Below, piece after piece: positions 1 to 5,707 of a stretch of DNA of 5,814 nt; position 1 is the first letter of the stretch, and each line of letters starts with the position of its first letter. A model generated the notes under the pieces. It saw only the letters and a program-made list of their open reading frames with translations. It was not told the origin of the DNA and made no database searches. This DNA comes from Myxococcales bacterium (GTDB lineage: Bacteria; Myxococcota_A; Polyangia; Polyangiales; Polyangiaceae), in contig JAHFDX010000268.1 of assembly GCA_023248785.1 (NCBI GenBank), forward strand, positions 1-5,814, written 5' to 3'. Made by a program: the position numbers and the translations under genes.

Positions 1-552
1 AGCATTCTGAAGTACATGACGGGTGACAACATCGAAGCGCACTACCACGAGGAGATCTATCGGCTCATGACGGTCGATGGTCTTACGCAGGTGTACAACC
101 GTCGCTACTTCGACGAGACACTCGATCGTGAGTTCACCCGATCACGTCGCTATTCGCGCAGGTTGGCGCTCACGTTGCTCGACATCGATCTCTTCAAGAA
201 GATCAACGACACTTGGGGCCATCTCGCCGGCGACAGCCTGCTTCGTCAGGTGGTCACGGCGATTAAGCCCAAGCTCCGCGCGCAAGACGTGTTTGCTCGA
301 ACGGGGGGTGAAGAGTTTGCGATCTTGTCGCCGGAGATCGAACTGGAGGGCGTGCGTGCACTTGCAGAGAAAGTTCGCGCGATCGTTGAGCTAACAACCA
401 TGAAGTTCGAAAATGTAGCTATTCCGTGCACAATTAGCTTGGGTGTCGCCGAGCTCACGGAAGCCGATCCGTCGCCGTCGATCCTGTATCGCCGCGCAGA
501 CGAAAATCTCTACGCGGCGAAACAAGGGGGACGCAATCGCGTCGTGTCGTAG
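1..552 (+). CDS. Diguanylate cyclase (GGDEF domain), 3' part; probably FHA-GGDEF
   Basis: The reading frame is open from base 1, so the 5' end lies outside the window; 183 residues are visible. Diguanylate cyclases condense two GTP into cyclic di-GMP. The visible protein is one complete GGDEF domain. It opens with the DGLTQVYNRRYF entry motif, then has the DIDLFKKIND metal and nucleotide segment with GH..GD. The active-site loop GGEEF is at bases 304-318. An RxxD inhibitory site (RAQD, bases 277-288) lies exactly five residues before it, so product inhibition by c-di-GMP is expected. The first residues (SILKY followed by YHEEIYRL) resemble the junction found in myxobacterial proteins where an FHA phosphopeptide-binding domain precedes GGDEF; the FHA part is inference because it is not in the window. 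An internal ATG at base 16 is not the likely start. The gene converges on the next one with a 16 bp gap and no clear terminator. Confidence 0.93.
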   Translation, partial: SILKYMTGDNIEAHYHEEIYRLMTVDGLTQVYNRRYFDETLDREFTRSRRYSRRLALTLLDIDLFKKINDTWGHLAGDSLLRQVVTAIKPKLRAQDVFARTGGEEFAILSPEIELEGVRALAEKVRAIVELTTMKFENVAIPCTISLGVAELTEADPSPSILYRRADENLYAAKQGGRNRVVS

Positions 553-568
553 GTGGCCTTGGGATCGG

Positions 569-1072
569 TCAGTTCTTTTCACATACGCCCGGAACGTCCG
601 CGGCGAATTCTGGGAACTTGCAGGTGTAACCGTCTGGGCATCCGTGCGGTCGGTGGATCGTGTGACCTCCGCAGGCAATGTCCTCGGGCCTGACCATCTC
701 GCACTTGCTCTTGCCCCAGTTGCATTGGGCAACGCGAGTATCGAGGATCAAATACAGGGGACACATCGGTCGCGGGTTTACGTTGCATCCGTGCGCCTTT
801 TCGTACGCTTTCGTGTAGTGCTTGTTCACGGCGACAAGCTTGCCGTGCTGGCAGCATCCGCCTTCGTCGACGGCAACGCAGTCGTTGTCGTTCTTGCACG
901 AGTACATGCCCGCCTTCTTCATCGCCTCTTCATCACCTGCGGTCTCCGAATTTTCATCGGTCACCGTTGGGTCCGCGGACGGGTTGCTCTCCACGTTGCT
1001 GCTGCAGGCAGAGATTGCGAACGCGCCCGCTACGGCGAGGAATCCCAACGAAACAATATTCTTGAAGCCCAT
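569..1072 (-). CDS. Cys-rich secreted lipoprotein, function unknown
   Basis: This is a 167-residue protein with a lipoprotein signal peptide: MGFK, a hydrophobic stretch, then lipobox ISAC with the lipidated Cys at residue 23. A Ser/Asn/Glu/Asp-rich linker of about 35 residues follows. The globular part carries twelve further Cys: SCKNDNDC and GGCC near its start, MCPLY...DTRVAQC...KCEM in the middle, and a C-terminal CPDGYTC...DVPGVCE module. This arrangement recurs in many uncharacterised Myxococcota surface lipoproteins, and the even number of Cys suggests disulfide bonding outside the cytoplasm. Two earlier in-frame starts exist (ATG at 1084, GTG at 1114). The ATG at 1072 is preferred because GAGGGG lies 12 nt upstream of it but directly abuts the 1084 ATG; 1084 remains possible. 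A promoter-like pair lies about 110 bp upstream. No enzymatic function can be assigned. Confidence 0.85.
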   Translation of the reverse strand: MGFKNIVSLGFLAVAGAFAISACSSNVESNPSADPTVTDENSETAGDEEAMKKAGMYSCKNDNDCVAVDEGGCCQHGKLVAVNKHYTKAYEKAHGCNVNPRPMCPLYLILDTRVAQCNWGKSKCEMVRPEDIACGGHTIHRPHGCPDGYTCKFPEFAADVPGVCEKN

Positions 1073-1137
1073 GAAACGTACCATCCCCTCACGGGCCGAA
1101 CGCACGTTGGTCACGCGACTGAGCTACGCAAGCACAT

Positions 1138-1147
1138 CTACGCGTAG
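1138..1147. repeat. Perfect 10-bp palindrome CTACGCGTAG in the lipoprotein upstream region
   Basis: CTACGCGTAG is its own reverse complement. Its first half, CTACGC, also occurs 14 bp earlier at 1124-1129. The palindrome sits between the candidate promoter and the lipoprotein start, so it could be an operator. Ten-base palindromes also occur by chance in GC-rich DNA. The rest of the 1085-1268 gap shows no gene or structural RNA. Confidence 0.3.
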
Positions 1148-1182
1148 TCAGCGCGAACGCCGGCCCCTATTTGAACAGGCGG

Positions 1183-1211
1183 GCTTTACGATCCAAAGTG
1201 GAGTGGGTCAA
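1183..1211 (-). promoter_or_regulatory. Candidate sigma-70 promoter for the Cys-rich lipoprotein
   Basis: Read on the - strand, TTGACC (bases 1206-1211, five of six matches to the -35 consensus) is followed after 17 bp by TAAAGC (bases 1183-1188, three of six matches to the -10). It points at the lipoprotein gene, about 110 bp upstream of the preferred start. The -35 and spacing are good but the -10 is weak, so this is a prediction only. Confidence 0.35.
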
Positions 1212-1263
1212 GGTACGATGTTGTGTTTTTGGATGACGCCCAGCCTTCCAAAAAATGGCATTC

Positions 1264-1287
1264 AGGACCTAATTAAGGCCTCTTTTT
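1264..1287 (+). terminator. Weak terminator-like hairpin overlapping the marR stop codon
   Basis: AGGACCT and AGGCCT can pair as a six-base stem with one bulged A, a five-base AATTA loop, and C then TTTTT directly after it on the + strand. Read on the - strand, the same stem is followed eight bases later by a run of six T, so it might end the MarR-side transcription unit. The stem is short and includes the MarR stop codon, so the call is tentative. Confidence 0.3.
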
Positions 1288-1754
1288 GCAGATGTTGCTT
1301 TGAGTGACTCAAGGGCGGGCAAGAGGGTAGTCAGGGCACCCTGCAGCTGAAGCACAGCTGCCTTCGATGCGTTTTTGGAAAGCGCGTGCTCGATTGCACT
1401 CAGCGCGTCGACATTTTCTGCCAACGCCTGGCGGCCGCGCGCCGTTGCTTGGATCAATTTGGCGCGCTTGTCATGGGGCGACGCGGCACGCGAAATGAAA
1501 CCGTTCGCTTCCATATCGTCGATCAACTGACTGACTGCTTGTTTCGAAATTCCAAGGCGGTTTGCCAACGCCGTAACCGTCGTTCCGTCGGTGTCGATGT
1601 ACGAAAGGACAGCCGTGTGCGCCGATCGAGCGCGAGAAGACTTGGCACCGGAGCGAGAGGTCTCGCGCGTAGCGAGTTCGTTGTAAAGCCGCGCCGTCTT
1701 CAAGAGGAGTTGGCCAAGCGTGTCGTTGGTTCGAGAGGGTCTTGTATCGCGCAT
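1269..1754 (-). CDS. MarR-family winged-helix transcriptional regulator
   Basis: This 161-residue cytoplasmic DNA-binding protein is of normal MarR length. The winged helix-turn-helix is clear. Residues about 58-81 (TTVTALANRLGISKQAVSQL) form the helix-turn-helix, followed by MEANGFISR. The wing at about 89-102 contains the family's D-x-R motif (D95, R97), and a C-terminal helix would complete the dimer interface. MarR proteins are usually dimeric repressors released by small ligands or oxidants. This one has no Cys, so a Cys-based redox switch of the OhrR kind is unlikely. ATG at 1754 is chosen because the longer in-frame version starts inside the upstream gene and begins with unconserved residues; no strong ribosome binding site is seen. 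It lies 61 bp downstream of the haem lipoprotein gene on the same strand. It may be the last gene of that unit and its regulator, but the target is unknown. Confidence 0.9.
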   Translation of the reverse strand: MRDTRPSRTNDTLGQLLLKTARLYNELATRETSRSGAKSSRARSAHTAVLSYIDTDGTTVTALANRLGISKQAVSQLIDDMEANGFISRAASPHDKRAKLIQATARGRQALAENVDALSAIEHALSKNASKAAVLQLQGALTTLLPALESLKATSAKRGLN

Positions 1755-1815
1755 GACGCACGTTCTAGTCGAGCTTGCGGGTGGTGGTAAACAGGATTGA
1801 CGATCAGAAATGCGG

Positions 1816-2856
1816 TTACTCCAACGAAGCGCCATCGCGGATCCACTCACTCATCCGCAGGAGTTCGTCCTGCGTCAGCGGGGCTTCGTGAGTCGCGTCG
1901 ACGATTTGTGCTACGGGATAGGGCATGGGTGCGCCCTCGACGAACATTCCGAGGACAGTGCGTTCGCGATCATCGAGCGGCGTGGGGATTCCGTTCGCAT
2001 ACAGAACGAGTGCATCGAACACATCACCTCCGCACGTTGCGCTCGTTGGAACCGTTAACTCGCTTGATGGAGACGCGAGAAGCACCTTGTACATGAGCCA
2101 GCTCGAACCAGGCGCGTGTGGTTCGATGATGGCCATGTCGGTGCCAAATGACGCTGCGCGGGGGGTCGACGACGCACCCGCGTTCGAGCCGCGTGCAAGT
2201 TGCCTTATTGCGGTGGCCCGTATGCCATTCGTCGAGTCGAGTTGAAGGGCCATCGCAGGGCTTTGGCCACCGTGGCAACGCCCGCACTTTGTGGTGAGGA
2301 TAGGCTCAATGTCGCGGCAGAAAGAGATGTGGGGTGCATTAATCGTAACCGAATCTGTTGCAAAAAAGCCGAGCTTGGAGGCTGCGTGAGGGTCCATCGT
2401 TGCGCCAAGAAGTGTACGAAATCCACCGGGTCCTGCATCGGGTCGGTACGTGATGAAATCGAGAACGTAGTACTGACCGCTTTCGAGCCATGGCCGTCCG
2501 TCGGACGCTGACAGGGTGACCGTTTTGCCTGCGGGGTCGTATTGCACGACAGGCGCGGCTGCGATTTCTCCGTTTGCCTGGCGGATGATGGCGGACTGCC
2601 GCGCCACCGAGATAGGGAGCAACAGATGATCGAACCTGAGTTCAATGGTGCCGTTGGCAGGAAGCGATTTCCCTGGCCCCACATTCGAGCCGACCACATG
2701 CAGGAATGATTGCTCTTGTGCGTGCTCGCGCGGAACGTCGCACGCGAGAACGGGAGCGAAGGCGAGAAGCGCTGTGATTAAGAGTCGGCGTAGATCGACA
2801 ACTGCTCGCGCATGACTTCGTCGTTGACACCGGTACGGACGTGGTCCTTCAGGCAA
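1816..2856 (-). CDS. Lipoprotein with SbsA-type Ig-like domain and single-haem cytochrome c domain
   Basis: An exported redox protein. Using the TTG at 2856 (346 residues), a signal segment with Arg-Arg and LLITALLAFAP leads to lipobox VLAC with Cys39. Residues about 54-135 resemble an SbsA/Big_5 Ig-like domain (LPANGTIELRFD, YDPAGKTVTL, then LESGQYYVLDF). The C-terminal cytochrome domain begins FCRDIEPIL and has the haem motif CGRCH at residues 191-195 (bases 2272-2286). The probable distal ligand is Met311 in PMP (bases 1924-1926), and the domain ends LTQDELLRMSEWIRDGA, as in class I-like c domains. It probably sits on the periplasmic or outer leaflet and passes electrons to or from the neighbouring seven-haem cytochrome; this is inference. 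The start is uncertain: no ATG, GTG or TTG lies between the signal peptide and TTG 2856. That start overlaps the upstream small gene by 79 bp and has no visible ribosome binding site. Confidence 0.82.
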   Translation of the reverse strand: MPEGPRPYRCQRRSHARAVVDLRRLLITALLAFAPVLACDVPREHAQEQSFLHVVGSNVGPGKSLPANGTIELRFDHLLLPISVARQSAIIRQANGEIAAAPVVQYDPAGKTVTLSASDGRPWLESGQYYVLDFITYRPDAGPGGFRTLLGATMDPHAASKLGFFATDSVTINAPHISFCRDIEPILTTKCGRCHGGQSPAMALQLDSTNGIRATAIRQLARGSNAGASSTPRAASFGTDMAIIEPHAPGSSWLMYKVLLASPSSELTVPTSATCGGDVFDALVLYANGIPTPLDDRERTVLGMFVEGAPMPYPVAQIVDATHEAPLTQDELLRMSEWIRDGASLE

Positions 2857-3032
2857 TCGGCGAGCGTAATGAGTAGATCGTCGACACCCTTGTCGTGGAT
2901 CAACCGTTGAAGGAGCGCCTTCGACTCGCGGCTTTCGTCCGCCCTCAAGCACTGGCGCACCGTATCGAGCGTGATCTCGCCCTGAAAGTCGATCACCAGG
3001 TTCTCTAGAAGGTATCGAACGAGTTCTCTCAC
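2778..3032 (-). CDS. Conserved-looking small helical protein, 84 residues, unknown function
   Basis: I do not recognise this family. The 84-residue product has no signal peptide or membrane segment, so it should be cytoplasmic. It looks almost wholly alpha-helical, with repeating Leu/Val/Ile heptads (RELVRYLLENLVIDF, LLQRLIHDKGVDDLLITLAD) and many charged residues. It has two Cys, at 28 and 60. GTG at 3032 is chosen because GAGGAGG lies six bases upstream (3039-3045); a TTG at 3047 would put the first residues on top of that site. The gene sits between two exported cytochrome genes on the same strand, 96 bp after the seven-haem gene, and runs into the next gene. Coding is supported by the site, the amphipathic pattern and the uninterrupted frame. 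A role as assembly factor or regulator for the cytochromes is only a guess. Confidence 0.8.
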   Translation of the reverse strand: MRELVRYLLENLVIDFQGEITLDTVRQCLRADESRESKALLQRLIHDKGVDDLLITLADCLKDHVRTGVNDEVMREQLSIYADS

Positions 3033-3038
3033 AAGGGG

Positions 3039-3045
3039 CCTCCTC
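3039..3045 (-). promoter_or_regulatory. Strong Shine-Dalgarno site that fixes the start of the small gene
   Basis: GAGGAGG on the - strand, six bases (CCCCTT) before GTG at 3032, is the strongest ribosome binding site in the window. Just upstream, CTGC-GTCGAA-GCAG can form a small stem, extendable by two weaker pairs, that could affect access to it. Confidence 0.75.
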
Positions 3046-3128
3046 AACTGCTTCGACGCAGCTCACCGTATAACGTCCGAAAGCCGCGGGGCGCAAGGAA
3101 GAACGCGATTTTGCCAGCAAAAACCGCA

Positions 3129-3854
3129 CTATTGACATGAAATAAACGCTCCATCGCCGGGCTGATGGCAAACCAAACAAGGCCGCGCATTGCGCCGATA
3201 TTGGCTTCGGCACGCGCTGGCGAAACCAGGCCGGTGCGGGCTGATGCCACCCCCGATTCCACGCGATGCGTGGCACGCAACGCAATCGCGCTCGATGTGG
3301 CAGCTCACACAAGCGACGAGGTTTCGCTGAGCCTCATAGGCGTGGTGTCCGGGACGCTTAGGTGGATCGCTCCACTCGGCCTTTGGAGGATGAAAACGAC
3401 CAGATGCGCGAACACTTCCCGGTCCGCTCATTGAGACGCCAACGCGTTGATGGCAATCGAGGCAGAAGCTTTGTTCGCGATGGCAACTCGTACACCGCTC
3501 TGTGGCCCGTTGGGACTCGATGGCATGCATGCTCAGAAAGTCGTTCGGATGGATGCTTCGCGGGCGAACGCGTCCGTCGTGGCATGCGACGCACTCGTCG
3601 TTCGTGTGGCACGTTGCGCATGCTTGTGAGTCGTCGGCGGCTACAAACTTGTGTCGTTCGAAAAAGTCAGGAGCGTGGGCTCGGCCGTTCTTGCAGGGAA
3701 ACTTTGAGCTGCCCGCGTCCTCGCCAGCGCGGCAGGCATCGTATGCACGCGTATGGGCATCTTGCAACGTGGCGCGCGGCGTGTGTTGGCACGCAATGAT
3801 GATGGCCGGGACGATAGACAAGGGAGGCGCCCACTTAAGGAGGGTCGACTTCAT
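3129..3854 (-). CDS. Seven-haem c-type cytochrome lipoprotein
   Basis: A 241-residue exported electron carrier. A short signal peptide ends in lipobox IIAC with the lipidated Cys at residue 22, so the protein is membrane-anchored. Seven CxxCH haem sites are visible: CATCH 79-83, CVACH 88-92, CTSCH 121-125, CLDCH 131-135, CVSCH 182-186, CVACH 191-195 and CLVCH 226-230. They form three close pairs (nine or ten residues apart) plus one single site, recalling c7/c3-type packing. Free His at 60, 68, 102, 110, 155, 170, 171 and 207 are enough for bis-His ligation. Its ATG overlaps the stop of the barrel gene (ATGA at 3851-3854), so translation is probably coupled. The pairing suggests that it works with the barrel as a porin-cytochrome conduit, like the Mtr or Geobacter Pcc types. 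No family-level symbol is assigned, and whether it sits inside or outside the outer membrane is unknown. Confidence 0.93.
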   Translation of the reverse strand: MKSTLLKWAPPLSIVPAIIIACQHTPRATLQDAHTRAYDACRAGEDAGSSKFPCKNGRAHAPDFFERHKFVAADDSQACATCHTNDECVACHDGRVRPRSIHPNDFLSMHAIESQRATERCTSCHREQSFCLDCHQRVGVSMSGPGSVRASGRFHPPKAEWSDPPKRPGHHAYEAQRNLVACVSCHIERDCVACHASRGIGGGISPHRPGFASACRSQYRRNARPCLVCHQPGDGAFISCQ

Positions 3855-5341
3855 GGCGCCACCGCCAACGTAAGGCTCACCATGAAACGAAAGCGATGAC
3901 CTACAAGCGAGTTCATCGCGTGATCAAGTTCCACCATCACGCGTGATTTGGGTGAGAATTCGTAACCTGTACCGAGTAAATAAGCGAGGCTCGTGGTGCC
4001 GCGCGCACGGACGGTGTCTTCCCAGTTGTAGAGCGAGAGGCGGGTTGACACGATGTGGCGGGTGGCAATGCGTTGGTCGGCGTACAGATCACCGCCCACG
4101 CGATGGCCAGCGTCACCCATGTTGAGTGAGCCCCGAAGGCCGGCGGAAAGGGTGCTTTTGCGGTAGTTGGCCGCGAGTTGCCCGCCTCCGTCGAACGGGC
4201 GCGTGTTCGGGGGAGCTACGGTGTAGGCCGTCCATGTAGGAAGTGAGGAAGTCGTCGTGGTGGCTTCGTTGATTGAAAATAACCGCCCGTAGGCGCCGCT
4301 ACTCACGCTCACTTGCTTTGTAAGGTCGACGCTCGCTCGAAGACCGAGGTAGTTCATCGGCTCGCCACCGAAGAAGTTCCAGATCGAGTCGGCGTCGAAT
4401 GCGGGACGGTAGTAATCGTAGTCGGCAGATAAAGTGACACTGTTGGTTACAAATGCATCCGCGGATGCGTGGGCTTGCATCACGCCGGCGTTGTACGCGT
4501 CGTAAACGAGGCCTGAGCGCAACGCGATAACGTCACCGAGCGATGCGTCGATCGTTCCCCCAATGCGCTCGTGAGAGAGGCGTGTGCCGTCGTAGACTCG
4601 CGCTTGGTCAAGGGCGTTAGCGAATTGGGTGAGGGTGCTGCCACCCGTGTTGTACACGCGCCGGTAGGTGAGCTTGGCGTGCAGTGGTCCGATGCCGATG
4701 GACTCGAGGCTGCCACCGAACGCGGGCGCAATGGATGCGGGCTGAAAAGATGGATACAGCGACGGATCGACGTCCGCACGCGAACCTCGCCACGCGCCGC
4801 TTGTTTCCCAGCGTCCGCTGGAGAGAGGGAGCCCGCCGCGCACTTCGAATCCAGAGAGCGCTTCGGCTGCAATGTAGTAGGGCGTTGTCACGCGGACGAG
4901 CGCGCCATCGAACGCCCAAAAACCAAGTGGATCGATGGTGTACTGGCGACCTGCGCGAAAGCCGAGACATCCTTTAAGGAAGCGGCGACCTTCGAGATAC
5001 GCGTACATGAGATCGAACGGCCCGTGTGCGAAGCCCGGGACGAATTCGTCGACCGCGCGTGGATCCGCGAAGCCGCCTTGTTGAGCCACGTCGGCGTCGT
5101 AGCGGAGGCGTGCGCGTACGAAGAGATCGGGCGCGCGCCCATGAGCGCCGTCTCTTGGCAAGAGATCGTAGGCGCCAAGTCCGAGCGTGGTTGTCAGGCG
5201 ACGGCGCGTGTAGACCGTCACGCCGGTCGGTGTTCGAACGTCGTAGAACTGCGTGGTGGTGTCGGAGGTGAGCTCGTAGCTGTCTGCGCGCGCAAGGGGC
5301 GCGAGAAGAAGGAGTGAAAAGGCGAGTGCGGGGCCGCGCAC
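3851..5341 (-). CDS. Outer-membrane beta-barrel protein, probable partner of the multihaem cytochrome
   Basis: A 496-residue protein with a typical Sec signal peptide (MRGPA, a Leu-rich core, cleavage after ARA at residue 19) and a mature part of alternating strands rich in aromatic residues, Gly, Arg and Asp. Porin-like stretches include FRAGRQYTIDPLGFWAFDGA. Turns between strands are frequent, and there is no soluble catalytic motif. There is one Cys, in FLKGCLGF. The last strand (HRFRFMVSLTL) ends in AVAP rather than the usual terminal aromatic residue. GTG at 5341 is chosen because it opens the signal peptide directly; TTG at 5398 would add 19 residues, and no strong ribosome binding site is seen for either. 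It is the first gene of the cytochrome unit and overlaps the seven-haem gene by 4 bp. It is smaller than MtrB-type porins. A role as the sheath for a haem wire is inferred from context; an ordinary porin is the alternative. Confidence 0.88.
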   Translation of the reverse strand: MRGPALAFSLLLLAPLARADSYELTSDTTTQFYDVRTPTGVTVYTRRRLTTTLGLGAYDLLPRDGAHGRAPDLFVRARLRYDADVAQQGGFADPRAVDEFVPGFAHGPFDLMYAYLEGRRFLKGCLGFRAGRQYTIDPLGFWAFDGALVRVTTPYYIAAEALSGFEVRGGLPLSSGRWETSGAWRGSRADVDPSLYPSFQPASIAPAFGGSLESIGIGPLHAKLTYRRVYNTGGSTLTQFANALDQARVYDGTRLSHERIGGTIDASLGDVIALRSGLVYDAYNAGVMQAHASADAFVTNSVTLSADYDYYRPAFDADSIWNFFGGEPMNYLGLRASVDLTKQVSVSSGAYGRLFSINEATTTTSSLPTWTAYTVAPPNTRPFDGGGQLAANYRKSTLSAGLRGSLNMGDAGHRVGGDLYADQRIATRHIVSTRLSLYNWEDTVRARGTTSLAYLLGTGYEFSPKSRVMVELDHAMNSLVGHRFRFMVSLTLAVAP

Positions 5342-5379
5342 GGAGGCGATGGTCGCATAGATTCCGGGGGCCCGCGTGG

Positions 5380-5393
5380 CCCTGTGGTCAGGG
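5380..5393. repeat. Inverted repeat CCCTG-TGGT-CAGGG upstream of the barrel gene
   Basis: A perfect five-base inverted repeat with a four-base centre lies about 40 bp before the barrel GTG. Next to it on the - strand, TTCGTTCAAT is followed at once by TTCGTTGACC, a ten-base near-direct repeat (5395-5414), and TGACC is repeated seven bases apart. No T-run follows, so this is not a terminator. It may be an operator for the cytochrome unit. TTGACC here looks like a -35, but no convincing -10 is seen. Confidence 0.35.
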
Positions 5394-5417
5394 GTCAACG
5401 AAATTGAACGAAGCCCA

Positions 5418-5697
5418 CTATGCCGCCGAGGACTGAATCTCTGCTTCAATCCGCTTTCCAAGCTTGCGCTGGGCAACAGAGTCGTTCGGACTTTGAAGGC
5501 TCAGCCAAAACTCCGGAGCGTTACCCAAGGTAACGTCCGAGCCTTAGGGCCGTCTCGGCGCTGATCGCCCGCTTGCCATTCAGTATTCCTACAATCCGTC
5601 CAGAAGGAACACGCAGAGCACGTGCCAAAGCGCTGGCCGAAAGCTCACGTACATGGAGTTCATCTTTAGGAACTCGACCAGGATGAATAGGAACCAT
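5418..5697 (-). pseudogene. higA: HigA-type antitoxin, frameshifted after codon 58
   Basis: HigA antitoxins bind and neutralise the HigB mRNA-cleaving toxin and repress their own operon. ATG at 5697 has GAGGTG six bases upstream and lies 10 bp after the higB stop. The first 58 residues match the family: IHPGR near the start, then a helix-turn-helix (SASALARALRVPSGRIVGIL, NGKRAISAETALRLGRYLG). TAA at 5521-5523 then ends the frame. In the +1 frame the expected C-terminal half resumes at once (NAPEFWLSLQS...AQRKLGKRIEAEI) and ends at TAG, 5418-5420. Skipping one T after GGG restores a 92-residue HigA of normal size. The simplest reading is a one-base insertion (pseudogene). A sequencing error, or +1 slippage of glycyl-tRNA from GGG to GGT before the stop, are alternatives. 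The DNA-binding half remains intact. Confidence 0.85.
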
Positions 5698-5707
5698 CTC
5701 GTACACC

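Noticed and set aside
1085..1140. tRNA-like words on the - strand (TAGCTCAGTCG and GTTCG)
   Set aside because: The two words are too close together, the D-stem does not close and there is no anticodon or acceptor stem, so it is not a tRNA.
443..1147. 234-residue + strand frame opposite the Cys-rich lipoprotein
   Set aside because: It overlaps the GGDEF gene end and is antisense to a lipoprotein with a clear lipobox and Cys pattern.
3044..3280. 78-residue - strand frame overlapping the end of the seven-haem gene
   Set aside because: It overlaps coding sequence with clear haem motifs, has no good ribosome binding site and ends at the small gene's binding site.
2857..3312. Upstream extension of the haem lipoprotein frame (open to 3312)
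   Set aside because: It runs over the small gene and the end of the seven-haem gene, has no family-like content and lies before the signal peptide; open only because of GC-rich codon use.
4571..5317. Long + strand frame of 248 residues opposite the barrel gene
   Set aside because: It is antisense to a gene with a signal peptide and barrel pattern, its composition is Arg/Ala/Glu-rich without domain features, typical of a shadow frame.
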